64,000 nt of DNA from Ruegeria denitrificans. Lineage in GTDB: Bacteria > Pseudomonadota > Alphaproteobacteria > Rhodobacterales > Rhodobacteraceae. A program made the position numbers and the translations under genes. Positions 9,631 through 23,442 of this stretch are shown one piece after another; within the stretch, counting starts at the first letter, position 1; each line of letters begins with the position of its first letter. Under the pieces are notes generated by a model. That model ran no database searches and was not told the origin of the DNA. It was given only the letters and a program-made list of their open reading frames with translations. The stretch spans positions 124,001 through 188,000 of the forward strand of contig NZ_CYUD01000007.1 of NCBI RefSeq assembly GCF_001458295.1. The letters run 5' to 3'.

Positions 9631-10482
9631 ATGCCCGAATTGCCCGAGGTCGAGACAGTAAGACGCGGCCTGAGCCCTGCGATGGAGGGGGTCGTGATCG
9701 AACGGGCAGATGTGAATCGCCCTGATTTGCGCTGGCCTTTCCCGGATCGCATGGCCGAGCGGCTGACCGGGCAACGGGTGGATCAGCTGCGACGCCGGTC
9801 AAAATATATTCTGGCCGATCTCAGCAGTGGTGAAACGCTTCTGATTCACCTGGGGATGTCCGGGCGAATGACAGTATCGGGTGATCCGCTGGGGCAGTTC
9901 GTACATGAGCATCCCATGCCCGAAAAACACGACCACGTGGTGTTTCACATGGCCAATGGCGCGCGTGTAACGTTCAACGATCCGCGGCGCTTCGGCGCGA
10001 TGGACCTGTTGCCCACGGCTGCGGCTGAGGATCACAAACTGCTGTCAGTTTTAGGCCCAGAGCCCTTGGGGAATGAATTCCACGAACAGCACATGATCGA
10101 GGCGTTTAAGGGCAAGAATACTCCGGTCAAATCTGCGCTGTTGGATCAGGGAATCGTTGCCGGATTGGGCAATATCTATGTTTGCGAGGCCCTTTATCGC
10201 GCGGGTGTGTCGCCACGTCGCAAAGCAGGACAAATTTCTGCCGCCCGTGTCGGCGAGCTGGTTCCGATCATTCGAAGGGTACTTCAGGACGCGATCAACG
10301 CGGGTGGATCATCCCTGCGTGATTTCCGCCAAGCCGATGGAGAACTTGGATATTTTCAACACAGCTTTGACGTCTATGGGCGAGAAGGCGAACCCTGCCG
10401 GACCGAGGGTTGTGATGCCGTTGTGAAAAGAATCACCCAGTCCGGTCGCTCATCCTTCTATTGCGCGCAATGCCAAAGATAA
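9631..10482 (+). CDS. mutM: Formamidopyrimidine-DNA glycosylase (Fpg/MutM)
   Basis: A 283-aa base-excision repair glycosylase/AP lyase that removes 8-oxoguanine and formamidopyrimidines. The start [14 protein letters not shown] supplies the catalytic Pro2 and Glu3; [10 protein letters not shown] contains the conserved Lys; IKR-type ITQSGRSS and the C-terminal zinc finger (CRTEGC ... CAQC) complete the enzyme. The frame is open further upstream, but AGGAG precedes the ATG at 9631 and Pro2 must follow Met1, which fixes this start. Confidence 0.97.
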   Translation: MPELPEVETVRRGLSPAMEGVVIERADVNRPDLRWPFPDRMAERLTGQRVDQLRRRSKYILADLSSGETLLIHLGMSGRMTVSGDPLGQFVHEHPMPEKHDHVVFHMANGARVTFNDPRRFGAMDLLPTAAAEDHKLLSVLGPEPLGNEFHEQHMIEAFKGKNTPVKSALLDQGIVAGLGNIYVCEALYRAGVSPRRKAGQISAARVGELVPIIRRVLQDAINAGGSSLRDFRQADGELGYFQHSFDVYGREGEPCRTEGCDAVVKRITQSGRSSFYCAQCQR

Positions 10483-10548
10483 CTTGATCCAGATAATTCG
10501 CGTGATAAGGAATCGTACTTGAACGGAACAACCGGAAGCTTACACCTC

Positions 10549-11325
10549 ATGGCTTTTGAGACGATCATCGTCGAAATCGAAGACCACGTCGCCCTTATCA
10601 AGCTCGACAGACCCGATGCGCTGAATGCGCTGAATTCGCAGCTGGCGCAGGAACTGTGCATCGCATTGGAAGATGCGGATACCAACGACAAGGTACGCTG
10701 CATCGTCATTACCGGTTCGGACAAAGCGTTCGCGGCTGGCGCGGACATCAAGGAAATGTCCGAGATGAGCTTTGTCGATGTCTACAGCTCAAATCTTTTT
10801 GGCGCTCTGAATGACCGTGTTTGTGCAATTCGCAAGCCGATCATCGCGGCCGTTGCTGGTTATGCGCTGGGCGGTGGGTGCGAATTGGCCATGCTGTGCG
10901 ATTTCATCATAGCTGCGGATACCGCCAAGTTCGGCCAACCCGAGATCAATTTGGGCGTCATTGCAGGGCTGGGCGGCAGCCAGCGTTTGACCCGGTTTGT
11001 GGGCAAGTCCAAATCTATGGATATGAATCTGACCGGTCGATTTATGGATGCTGAAGAGGCCGAGCGTTCGGGTCTTGTTAGTCGAGTCGTACCGGCCAAG
11101 AAGCTGATGGAAGAGGCGATGGGCGCCGCCCAGAAGATCGCTGAGAAATCGCAGCTGAGTGCAATGGCCGCCAAAGAAGCTGTGAATCGCAGCTATGAGT
11201 TGCCGCTTGGCGAAGGGATGCTGTTTGAACGCCGCGTGTTCCACTCGATGTTTGCGACAGAAGACCAGAAAGAAGGCATGGCGGCCTTCCTGGAAAAACG
11301 CGCGGCCCAGTTCCGCGACAAGTAA
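10549..11325 (+). CDS. Enoyl-CoA hydratase
   Basis: A 258-aa crotonase-fold hydratase. It hydrates trans-2-enoyl-CoA to L-3-hydroxyacyl-CoA. The oxyanion-hole segments [11 protein letters not shown] and [16 protein letters not shown] are present, with the two catalytic Glu in GGGCELAM and in [19 protein letters not shown]. Frame continues upstream to a TTG, but the ATG at 10549 (MAFETIIVE) matches the family N-terminus and has GGAAG upstream. It lies between mutM and rpsT as commonly seen in Rhodobacteraceae and is followed by a strong terminator. Confidence 0.92.
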   Translation: MAFETIIVEIEDHVALIKLDRPDALNALNSQLAQELCIALEDADTNDKVRCIVITGSDKAFAAGADIKEMSEMSFVDVYSSNLFGALNDRVCAIRKPIIAAVAGYALGGGCELAMLCDFIIAADTAKFGQPEINLGVIAGLGGSQRLTRFVGKSKSMDMNLTGRFMDAEEAERSGLVSRVVPAKKLMEEAMGAAQKIAEKSQLSAMAAKEAVNRSYELPLGEGMLFERRVFHSMFATEDQKEGMAAFLEKRAAQFRDK

Positions 11326-11345
11326 TGCGCGCAAGCGACCGAAGC

Positions 11346-11368
11346 AGGCGGGCCTAGCCCGCCTTTTT
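11346..11368 (+). terminator. Rho-independent terminator after the enoyl-CoA hydratase
   Basis: AGGCGGGC, a 3-base loop CTA, then GCCCGCCT followed by TTTT, starting 20 bases past the stop codon. Confidence 0.85.
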
Positions 11369-11550
11369 ACATGGCCGCTATGCGCCGGGAAAGAATCGGC
11401 TTGGCAAAGCCCGCAAACTTGGGTAACTAGCGCCGCTATACATGCGCGTGCGGCCCGCTTGGCCCGACTCACACTCGTGATTCTGATCCGGTGCGGATAC
11501 TCCGTGACGCGCAAACATTGATAACCGTACCGAATGAAGGTCAGAAACAC

Positions 11551-11814
11551 ATGGCAAACTCGCCTCAGGCTAAAAAGCGCGCGCGTCAGAACGACAAACG
11601 CTTTGCAATCAACAAAGCACGTCGCTCGCGTATCCGTACATACCTGCGCAAAGTAGAAGAAGCGATCGCATCCGGTGACAAGGACGCTGCAACCGCAGCC
11701 CTGCGTGCCGCTCAGCCCGAACTGATGCGCGGCGTCACCAAAGGCGTTTTCCACAAAAATACCGCTTCGCGGAAAATGTCGCGCCTGTCGGCACGCGTGA
11801 AAGCGCTGGGTTAA
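11551..11814 (+). CDS. rpsT: 30S ribosomal protein S20
   Basis: 87 aa, the normal length of bacterial S20, which binds 16S rRNA in the 30S subunit body. The N-terminus [17 protein letters not shown] and the terminal [17 protein letters not shown] region ([13 protein letters not shown]) are diagnostic. The ATG at 11551 has GAAGG about ten bases upstream; longer in-frame extensions lack support. It precedes dnaA, the usual alphaproteobacterial order. Confidence 0.97.
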   Translation: MANSPQAKKRARQNDKRFAINKARRSRIRTYLRKVEEAIASGDKDAATAALRAAQPELMRGVTKGVFHKNTASRKMSRLSARVKALG

Positions 11815-11822
11815 TCGCTCAA

Positions 11823-11839
11823 GTTAACCTTAGGTTAAC
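11823..11839. promoter_or_regulatory. Perfect palindrome containing a full CtrA box (TTAA-N7-TTAA)
   Basis: GTTAACCT-T-AGGTTAAC is a 17-bp perfect inverted repeat; within it 11824-11838 is TTAA, seven bases, TTAA, the consensus of the alphaproteobacterial cell-cycle regulator CtrA. It lies 9 bases after the rpsT stop and about 530 bp before dnaA. Confidence 0.5.
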
Positions 11840-11863
11840 AAAACAACGTTGAATTGTTCTCAA

Positions 11864-11890
11864 AGGCGTCACAATGCGTGACGCCTTTTT
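11864..11890 (+). terminator. Rho-independent terminator after rpsT
   Basis: AGGCGTCAC, loop AATGC, GTGACGCCT followed by TTTT. A perfect 9-bp stem 50 bases after the rpsT stop, on the dnaA side of the CtrA-like palindrome. Confidence 0.88.
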
Positions 11891-12368
11891 GCTGCTGTTG
11901 CCAGAAAGCCGCGCCTTCACGAAACCGAGAGATTCTTTCGGCCAAAGACCCGAGTCAATATCAGAGTTTCGTTGCCGTACGCCTAAGCCTCTTGCTACCA
12001 CTAAGTCAGCGATTCACTCGCTTGGGGGGACAGGCTGTTTCAGCGATCTTACTGACGGGCATCAGGATGGTCACGGAACGAATGTTGGCAATCGGTCACG
12101 GCTGATTTGCTGATCTGCTAAAGGTCTTGGGGTAACCGAAGATCTGAGCCCTGTCTAAAAATTAGATTGCGATGCGCAACCCGGTTACGGGGCTCCCGGA
12201 TTATGGGTGCCTGATAGTTGGGTCGTGCTGACTTTCGGGGACAGTCCCGTCAAATCTGTGTGGTTTGGCGCATGATATCCTATTGCGTGTGAAAGCTGAA
12301 TAACCGGGCAACCGGGACTGGGTATAAGGCCATAAGGCCAATAAAGAATGGGATGCGTGAGGCGCTTG
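11891..12368. promoter_or_regulatory. dnaA upstream region with three clustered GANTC (CcrM) sites
   Basis: This 478-bp gap holds the dnaA promoter. GANTC motifs occur at 11931-11935, 11952-11956 and 12011-12015, three within 85 bp. In Caulobacter, CcrM methylation of GANTC near the dnaA promoter times its expression. I see no TTATCCACA-type DnaA box cluster, so I do not call an origin. No gene is supported here. Confidence 0.45.
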
Positions 12369-13766
12369 ATGACACAAGAGAAATGGGGACAACTGCGTAA
12401 CAAACTGCTCAAGGCGATCGGCAAGAACAACTACACCACCTGGATCGAGCCTCTTGAATTCCAAGAGCTGCAGGATGGCGTGGCCACGTTCTCGGTTCCG
12501 ACGAATTTCATGGGCAATTATGTTAGTCAGAACTTTGCGGACTTAATTTTGTATGAGATGAACACCGCAGGGGAATCGGTTCAGCGACTGGCGTTTCGTG
12601 TCGCTGCCAATTCACCTGTGCGCCCGTCGGGTGAAGCAGAACCTGCGCCGTCCGTTGTTCAGGACGTGACTCAGCCACAGTCCCTGTCGCAGCGGGCCGA
12701 ACCCGCAAATGATGCGCTCGAATCCCTTCAGGCTGCACCGCTGGACGCCCGTTTCACCTTTGACAGCTTTGTGGTTGGCAAGCCTAACGAACTGGCCCAT
12801 GCCGCCGCGCGCCGTGTTTCTGAAGGCGGCCCCGTCACTTTTAATCCGCTGGTTCTATATGGCGGCGTTGGTCTTGGTAAGACGCACCTGATGCATGCCA
12901 TCGCGTGGGAGCTGAAAACCAAACGCCCCGAGTTGAACGTGCTGTACCTGTCGGCTGAGCAATTCATGTACCGTTTCGTTCAGGCCCTACGTGAACGTAG
13001 GATGATGGATTTCAAACATCTGTTCCGTTCAGTCGATGTGCTGATGGTAGATGACGTGCAGTTCATTGCCGGCAAGGATTCGACGCAGGAAGAATTCTTT
13101 CACACGTTCAACGCGCTGGTGGACCAAAATAAGCAGATCATCATTTCGGCTGACCGCGCGCCGGGAGAGATCAAGGATCTGGAAGATCGCGTGAAATCGC
13201 GCCTGCAATGTGGCCTGGTCGTTGACCTGCACCCTACCGATTACGAACTGCGCCTGGGCATCCTGCAAAACAAGGTGCAGCAATACAGCAGCACTTATCC
13301 CGATCTGACCATCGCCGATGGTGTGCTGGAGTTTCTGGCCCATCGTATCTCGACCAACGTGCGTGTGTTGGAAGGTGCCCTGACCCGTCTGTTCGCTTTT
13401 GCTTCGTTGGTCGGCCGCGAGATCGACATGGAGTTGACGCAGGACTGTCTGGCTGACGTGCTGCGCGCGTCCGAGCGCAAGATCACCGTTGAAGAGATTC
13501 AGCGCAAAGTGTCTGACTATTATAACATCCGCCTGTCCGACATTATCGGCCCCAAGCGCCTGCGGTCTTATGCCCGCCCGCGTCAGGTGGCGATGTATCT
13601 ATGCAAACAGTTGACCAGCCGGTCCCTGCCTGAGATCGGGCGTCGTTTTGGCGGGCGCGATCACACCACAGTCATGCATGGCGTCAGACGCATCGAAGAA
13701 CTGAAAGTGACCGACGGCCAAATCGCCGAAGATGTGGAAATGCTGCGCCGTTCGTTGGAAGCTTAA
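12369..13766 (+). CDS. dnaA: Chromosomal replication initiator protein DnaA
   Basis: 465 aa from the preferred ATG at 12369 (MTQEKWGQLR), which has GAGG six bases upstream; the ATG at 12348 would add seven atypical residues. Domain I (NYTTWIEPLEF), a variable linker, the AAA+ domain with Walker A GGVGLGKTHL, Walker B LMVDDVQF and sensor/box VII regions, and domain IV with the DnaA signature GGRDHTTVMHGVRRIEEL for DnaA-box binding are all present. Followed by a strong terminator and then dnaN, so dnaN is likely expressed from its own promoter. Confidence 0.98.
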   Translation: MTQEKWGQLRNKLLKAIGKNNYTTWIEPLEFQELQDGVATFSVPTNFMGNYVSQNFADLILYEMNTAGESVQRLAFRVAANSPVRPSGEAEPAPSVVQDVTQPQSLSQRAEPANDALESLQAAPLDARFTFDSFVVGKPNELAHAAARRVSEGGPVTFNPLVLYGGVGLGKTHLMHAIAWELKTKRPELNVLYLSAEQFMYRFVQALRERRMMDFKHLFRSVDVLMVDDVQFIAGKDSTQEEFFHTFNALVDQNKQIIISADRAPGEIKDLEDRVKSRLQCGLVVDLHPTDYELRLGILQNKVQQYSSTYPDLTIADGVLEFLAHRISTNVRVLEGALTRLFAFASLVGREIDMELTQDCLADVLRASERKITVEEIQRKVSDYYNIRLSDIIGPKRLRSYARPRQVAMYLCKQLTSRSLPEIGRRFGGRDHTTVMHGVRRIEELKVTDGQIAEDVEMLRRSLEA

Positions 13767-13787
13767 GGGTCATCCCATCATTCAAGA

Positions 13788-13819
13788 AACGCCCCGGACC
13801 CTCACGCCCGGGGCGTTTT
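13788..13819 (+). terminator. Rho-independent terminator after dnaA
   Basis: AACGCCCCGG, a 10-base loop, CCGGGGCGTT followed by TT; starts 22 bases after the dnaA stop. Confidence 0.88.
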
Positions 13820-13993
13820 CTTGTGCGCATAAATCCACGGTTGAATAGGAACTGTGCCCGCTCGGCCACGCGCCTCTTGACGCTTTGGCCGTTCCGACCC
13901 AGAAAACCATAAAAAATCCTTGTGCCTCAGGGTGGAACCGCTAACGTGCCAGTCCCGCCTGTTTTCGGCACGCAAGTCAGAGGAATTGAGGGT

Positions 13994-15115
13994 ATGAAGA
14001 TCAGCATCGAACGCGGCACCCTTCTCAAGGCCGTTTCGCAGGCCCAATCTGTTGTAGAGCGCCGGAACACCATTCCCATTCTTGCCAACGTGCTGATCGA
14101 GGCCGAAGGCGATCAAGCCATGTTCCGTGCCACCGATCTGGATATCGAAGTGGTGGACAAAGCCCCGGCGCAGGTCGAAAAGGCGGGGGCCACAACCGTT
14201 GCAGCGACGACCCTGCACGAGATCGTGCGTAAACTGCCGGATGGGGCACTGGTGACGCTGACCGCTGACAGTGCGGCGGGCCGCCTGACGGTTGAAGCAG
14301 GCCGGTCGAATTTCTCGCTGGCAACGCTGCCGAAGGAGGATTTCCCGGTGATGGCGTCCTCGGAATATCAGTCGAACTTTACCGCGTCGGCGGCGTTGCT
14401 ACGACGGCTGTTCGACAAATCGAAATTCGCCATCTCGACTGAAGAGACCCGGTATTACCTGAACGGCGTATACATGCACGTGTCGGACGGCTCCGAAGGC
14501 GGCAAGGTCCTGCGCTGCGTGGCCACCGATGGCCACCGTCTGGCACGCATCGACGCCGATCTGCCGGATGGCGCGGCGGACATGCCAGGCGTTATCGTGC
14601 CGCGCAAGACCGTGGGTGAGTTGCGCAAACTGCTGGACGATGATGAGATGGATATCGCAGTGTCCGTCAGCGAAACAAAGGTGCGTTTCGCGACACCCGA
14701 TATTACGCTGACTTCCAAAGTGATCGACGGCACCTTCCCCGACTACACCCGCGTGATTCCGCAGGGCAATACCCGCCAATTGGAAGTGGACGCCGCCGAA
14801 TTCGCACAAGCCGTGGATCGTGTGGCAACCGTTTCGTCGGAACGCTCGCGCGCCGTGAAGCTGCAACTGGACGCGGACAAGCTGGTCTTGTCGGTCAATG
14901 CCCCGGATAGCGGCGCTGCCGAGGAAGAACTGGCTGTGGCTTATGGTGACGAACGGCTCGAGATCGGTTTCAACGCCAAATACTTGCTTGAAATCGCCAG
15001 TCAGGTGGATCGTGAAAACGCCGTGTTCCTGTTCAACTCGGCCGGTGATCCGACCCTGATGCGCGAAGGCAATGACCTGAGCGCGGTCTATGTTGTCATG
15101 CCGATGCGTGTCTGA
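13994..15115 (+). CDS. dnaN: DNA polymerase III beta subunit (sliding clamp)
   Basis: 373 aa, the normal clamp length, folding into three similar domains that dimerise into a ring around DNA. MKISIERGTLLKAVSQAQSV and ERRNTIPILANVLIEA at the N-terminus, VATDGHRLA in the middle and the terminal VYVVMPMRV (protein-binding cleft) are diagnostic. A GGAATTGAGGGT ribosome site precedes the ATG at 13994. It leads into recF after 39 bp. Confidence 0.97.
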   Translation: MKISIERGTLLKAVSQAQSVVERRNTIPILANVLIEAEGDQAMFRATDLDIEVVDKAPAQVEKAGATTVAATTLHEIVRKLPDGALVTLTADSAAGRLTVEAGRSNFSLATLPKEDFPVMASSEYQSNFTASAALLRRLFDKSKFAISTEETRYYLNGVYMHVSDGSEGGKVLRCVATDGHRLARIDADLPDGAADMPGVIVPRKTVGELRKLLDDDEMDIAVSVSETKVRFATPDITLTSKVIDGTFPDYTRVIPQGNTRQLEVDAAEFAQAVDRVATVSSERSRAVKLQLDADKLVLSVNAPDSGAAEEELAVAYGDERLEIGFNAKYLLEIASQVDRENAVFLFNSAGDPTLMREGNDLSAVYVVMPMRV

Positions 15116-15154
15116 TCGAACCCGCGGGGTGGTTCCTAACGAAAGGAAAGGGTC

Positions 15155-16252
15155 ATGACTTTGGCCCTGACCGAACTAACGGTCTCGCATTTCCGGTCTC
15201 ACAAATTAGCACGGTTGTCATTAGATGGGCGACCGGTGGCCATCCATGGGCCGAACGGGGCGGGCAAGACTAATATCCTTGAGGCAGTTTCGCTGTTTTC
15301 CCCCGGTCGCGGGATGCGCCGGGCAAGTGCGGCCGAGATGACCCGGCGACCCGAAGCGCTGGGCTGGAAATTATCCGGCCTGTTGCAAGCACAGGGCCAG
15401 AATTACGAAATCGAGACCTGGTCCGAAAGCGGCGCCGCGCGGCAGGTTCGCATCGATGGCAAAGCATCCAGTCAGATTGATCTTGGTAAACTGGCGCGAG
15501 TGGTTTGGTTGATCCCCTCGATGGACCGGCTGTGGATCGAAGGGGCCGAGGGCAGGCGGCGGTTTCTGGATCGCATCGCGCTGAGTTTTGATCCTGCCCA
15601 CGCCGAAGCGTCGCTGACCTACGAAAAGTCCATGCGCGAACGCAACCGTCTGCTGAAAGAGCAGGTGCGCGACGCCCACTGGTATGCAGCGCTTGAAGGG
15701 CAGATGGCCGAGACGGGTCATAGAATACACACTGCGCGGCTGGCCGCGTTGGAATATTTGCGCAGGGCGCAGGAGCAGGCAGAAACGGCGTTTCCGTCTG
15801 CTGATCTGGAGTTAGTACAAACCGAAGGCGCGATGCCCGAGACAGTTGAGGATTTGCGCGAGGCTCTGAATGAAAGTCGATTCCGAGATTTGGCTGCGGG
15901 GCGGACCTTAGTCGGGCCGCATCGGTCGGACTTGTATGGTGTGTTTGCGGTCAAAGGTGTGCCAGCCAAGGATTGCTCGACCGGAGAGCAAAAAGCGCTG
16001 TTGGTGTCACTAATCCTGTCAAACGCGCGGGCGCTGGCCGGGATGGTCGGCGCGCCTCCGATCGTGTTGCTGGATGAGGTGGCCGCTCATCTTGATGCAG
16101 GGCGGCGGGCGGCGCTGTATGAGGAGATTTGCGCGCTGGGCGCTCAGGCCTGGATGACGGGCACCGGGCCTGAGCTGTTTGCGGAACTGGGTGACCGGGC
16201 CCAGACATTTATCGTGAGTGATGGCCCTGAGGGCTCGGTCGTATCCGCTTAG
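15155..16252 (+). CDS. recF: DNA replication/repair protein RecF
   Basis: 365-aa ABC/SMC-like ATPase that loads RecA at ssDNA gaps. Walker A is HGPNGAGKTN (about 31-40), the signature region is CSTGEQKALLVSLILS and Walker B is PIVLLDEVAAHLD. SD-like AAAGGAAAGG lies before the ATG. Probably co-transcribed with dnaN. Its TAG overlaps the stop codon of the convergent AhpD-like gene by four bases. Confidence 0.96.
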   Translation: MTLALTELTVSHFRSHKLARLSLDGRPVAIHGPNGAGKTNILEAVSLFSPGRGMRRASAAEMTRRPEALGWKLSGLLQAQGQNYEIETWSESGAARQVRIDGKASSQIDLGKLARVVWLIPSMDRLWIEGAEGRRRFLDRIALSFDPAHAEASLTYEKSMRERNRLLKEQVRDAHWYAALEGQMAETGHRIHTARLAALEYLRRAQEQAETAFPSADLELVQTEGAMPETVEDLREALNESRFRDLAAGRTLVGPHRSDLYGVFAVKGVPAKDCSTGEQKALLVSLILSNARALAGMVGAPPIVLLDEVAAHLDAGRRAALYEEICALGAQAWMTGTGPELFAELGDRAQTFIVSDGPEGSVVSA

Positions 16253-16815
16253 GCTGGTTCGCTGACTTTGCGCTCCCACAGGAAGCCGCGCATGACTTCG
16301 TCGACCGGCGTTTGTGCCATGTGGTTGACGTAGTTCGACATGGTTTTCTGCGCCAGACCCAGCACTACGTCCAAAACAGCGCGGTGTGAGTAGCCTGCAT
16401 CAAAGAACGCCTGCAGCTGTTCCTCGGACGGGTTGCCCCGGGTTTCCATCATTTGCAGGGTGAAGGTGCGCAGCGCCTCAAGCTTGGCGTTGGGCAGCGG
16501 GGTTTCGTTGCGCAGGGCTTCGATGATCTCGTCCGAGACCTTCATCATCTTGGCAATGCCGGTATGGGCGGGCACGCAGTAGTGGCATTCGTTTTCCACG
16601 TTGATGGTCTGCCAGACGACGGTTTTTTCGTCATTATCGAAATCTGTCTGCACGAACAGATGGTGAAGCACCTGATAGCCTTCCAAATGCTGCGGGCTTT
16701 CGGCCATCACCTTGTGCAGGCCGGGCAGGCGGCCAAATGCGGCCTGAGATTTCTCGAGCAGCGGTTTTGAGCCTTCGGGTGCGGTGGTCAGGTCATGTGA
16801 CGGGAAATTGGCCAT
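16249..16815 (-). CDS. AhpD-like carboxymuconolactone-decarboxylase-family protein
   Basis: 188 aa. The redox motif CHYC in ENECHYCVPAHT (about residue 76) with the following histidine is the AhpD-type active site seen in peroxidase-related CMD-family proteins. Likely a peroxidase/disulfide reductase rather than a decarboxylase. It is divergent from a TetR gene across a 94-bp gap containing two near-identical 16-bp palindromes, so it is very probably the TetR target. Confidence 0.85.
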   Translation of the reverse strand: MANFPSHDLTTAPEGSKPLLEKSQAAFGRLPGLHKVMAESPQHLEGYQVLHHLFVQTDFDNDEKTVVWQTINVENECHYCVPAHTGIAKMMKVSDEIIEALRNETPLPNAKLEALRTFTLQMMETRGNPSEEQLQAFFDAGYSHRAVLDVVLGLAQKTMSNYVNHMAQTPVDEVMRGFLWERKVSEPA

Positions 16816-16860
16816 GTCGGAACTCCTCTTTCTGGCGCGATGAGACAGAAATAGGGTTTA

Positions 16861-16900
16861 TTGAGCGATCACTCAAGTATATATTTGAGCAACCGTTCAA
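16861..16900. promoter_or_regulatory. Twin TetR-type operators in the divergent promoter
   Basis: TTGAGCGATCACTCAA (16861-16876) and TTGAGCAACCGTTCAA (16885-16900) are both 16 bp with TTGA...TCAA arms, identical at 12 of 16 positions and centred 24 bp apart. Such paired palindromes are typical TetR-dimer sites. They end 9 bases before the tetR start and lie 46 bp upstream of the AhpD-like gene, so one regulator could repress both. Confidence 0.8.
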
Positions 16901-16909
16901 GAATTGGTA

Positions 16910-17488
16910 ATGACCATGCCCCGTAAACCTGCCTATGACCGAGACGCACTGATCGCACAGGCCCGCGATATTTTCTGGCGCCATGGCTGGGCTGGAACGT
17001 CGTTGAAGGATCTGGAGCGGGAGTTGAAGCTGAAGCCGGGCAGTTTTTACGCAGCTTTTGGTTCGAAAGACGCGCTGTATGCGCTGGCAATGGAACGATA
17101 CGCGCAGGACGGGGTTGCCAATATGATGACGCTGGCGCGGGAACTGGGGCCGTTAGGGGCGCTCAAGGCCCAGCCACGCCTGGTGGTCGAAGCGTCCGAG
17201 TTGCCGACCCGGGCCTGCATGCTGTCCAAGACCTATGCAGAATTGCAGGCGCGCGGTCACGAACTGGCGGGTCAAGCCCGTACTCATATGGTCGCGATGA
17301 AGACCTGCTTTGCAGACCTGTTCCGCCGCGCACAAAAGGCCGGCGAGATCGGCACGGAACACGATCCGGATCGCCTTGCAGCCCGGTATCAATCCGACCT
17401 TCTGGGTCTGAGAATGTCGGCCGAACGGGATGATGTGAACGCATCGGAAATCGCGGCGGATATCGCTGCTGACCTGGATCGGCTTTGA
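16910..17488 (+). CDS. TetR/AcrR-family transcriptional repressor
   Basis: About 192 aa. The N-terminal DNA-binding domain reads ALIAQARDIFWRHGWAGTSL and KDLERELKLKPGSFYAAF, a clear TetR helix-turn-helix; the C-terminal ligand domain contains cysteine-bearing TRACMLSKTYAE and ADLFRRAQKAGEIG. ATGs at 16910 and 16916 are both possible. Divergent from the AhpD-like gene and directly behind the twin palindromes, it most likely autoregulates and controls that gene in response to an electrophile or quinone-like signal (the signal is inference). Confidence 0.88.
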   Translation: MTMPRKPAYDRDALIAQARDIFWRHGWAGTSLKDLERELKLKPGSFYAAFGSKDALYALAMERYAQDGVANMMTLARELGPLGALKAQPRLVVEASELPTRACMLSKTYAELQARGHELAGQARTHMVAMKTCFADLFRRAQKAGEIGTEHDPDRLAARYQSDLLGLRMSAERDDVNASEIAADIAADLDRL

Positions 17489-22387
<4,899 letters not shown>

Positions 22388-22395
<8 letters not shown>

Positions 22396-22603
22396 CTGCA
22401 CCGCCTTCATCTGCCTGAGTATTGATCGCTGCCTTGCGCAGAACTTCGAGCTGCCGAAGCAGATTGACCTTGGTCAGCTTGCCTTCATCACGCAGTGCGC
22501 CGACCGATTTTACAGTATCAGGATCAAGGTTTTCGTCCTTCGCTTGCTCGTCGATGAACCCGGTGACAACTTCGGTAGCCGTCTTGATTTTTTCATTGGT
22601 CAC
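22388..22603 (-). CDS. 71-aa helical acidic protein, operon partner of the SMC-like ATPase
   Basis: A 71-aa protein, predicted mostly helical and acidic (ends QADEGGADD), with segments such as VKSVGALRDEGKLTKVNLLRQ. No family recognised. It is the first gene of the operon and shares ATGACTAA with the ATPase start, the kind of coupling expected of a fixed-stoichiometry partner or an antitoxin-like modulator. The start at 22603 has TAGGGATAAGC upstream, a weak ribosome site. Confidence 0.65.
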
Positions 22604-22631
22604 AGATGCTTATCCCTACTAGTATGCCCCG

Positions 22632-23081
22632 ATGCGAATTCTTTTTACCAAAACCTACAATCTGCGCGAGCAAGAGATCAAGTTTGTTCGCGGCGTTGCG
22701 GGCCTCTATTTCATCTATCTATTGGATATGGAAATTCCTTATCCGTTTCAGGCGTCTAGGCTAATCTATATCGGAATGAGTGAGTCAAAGCAGAACAGCC
22801 TGTCAATGAGGCTGAGAGGACACCTTACAGGGCAATCTGGAAATCTCGGAATCAGCAACTACGCCAAGAACTACAAAGCCAAATTCACCTATTACTCCGC
22901 TGACGTGCTAAAGACTTACGGTAATGATAATGTCTATGATCTTGAAAGCTTCTTTCTGACAGATTTTCTGGAACAGCACGGCTCGTACCCCATCTGCAAT
23001 GGGCAAGCTGGCCATCAGTTATCCGACGACTCGAAGGCGTTATCCGCTTCAATCGATTGGACATTCTTTGAACTCCCGTGA
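22632..23081 (+). CDS. GIY-YIG superfamily nuclease
   Basis: 149 aa comprising essentially one GIY-YIG domain: GLY (24-26) within VAGLYFIYLL, YIG (46-48) within SRLIYIGMSES, the conserved arginine region SMRLRGH (59-63), the metal-binding Glu105 in YDLESFFLTDFL and Asn123 in YPICN. This order matches the family's catalytic layout, so it should cut DNA or RNA. No extra DNA-binding domain is visible; specificity may come from the divergent SMC-like ATPase. Only 28 bp separate the two divergent genes, so promoters overlap and expression is probably linked. Confidence 0.75.
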   Translation: MRILFTKTYNLREQEIKFVRGVAGLYFIYLLDMEIPYPFQASRLIYIGMSESKQNSLSMRLRGHLTGQSGNLGISNYAKNYKAKFTYYSADVLKTYGNDNVYDLESFFLTDFLEQHGSYPICNGQAGHQLSDDSKALSASIDWTFFELP

Positions 23082-23442
23082 CTGCAATACTGATCCCGTT
23101 TCGGCGGTCTCGGCTTTCGTATAGCCTTTCACCTTAACCATGTCCGCTTTGGCGCGGCATGGCGCCACGAACAGTTTTGGCAGCCAAGGGCAGCAATGGC
23201 CGTACGCCACCTTGAATTGTGAAAGGGCAGAGTCCGGACAAATGGCGCTACCGAAAGGTGCATGCAGCATCCCGCGAAGCAGACTTTCAGCCCTACAAGG
23301 CGCGCCCGGTCGGATGGAAGTGAACAACGGCTACATAAAAAGATACGTCACCTATCACTTTCGACTTGCGGCGGCCATTGAGCCAGATAGAAACTTGATA
23401 ACCTCCTGATCTAACTGCGTCCCGATCATCCGGATCCGACTA
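23082..23442. other. 361-bp gap with degenerate Roseobacter-type intergenic sequence
   Basis: No supported gene. 23130-23320 carries GC-rich, stop-poor but homology-free sequence resembling the degenerate intergenic text at 0.45-1.0 kb. It separates the ATPase/GIY-YIG module from the DarT-like module and could hold the promoter of the latter. Confidence 0.45.

Noticed and set aside
10789..11754. Long minus-strand frame across the enoyl-CoA hydratase and rpsT
   Set aside because: Antisense to two well-supported genes and crosses a terminator and a promoter region.
11815..12368. Chromosomal replication origin next to dnaA
   Set aside because: No cluster of TTATCCACA-type DnaA boxes was seen, and alphaproteobacterial origins are often far from dnaA; the palindrome and GANTC cluster alone do not make an origin.
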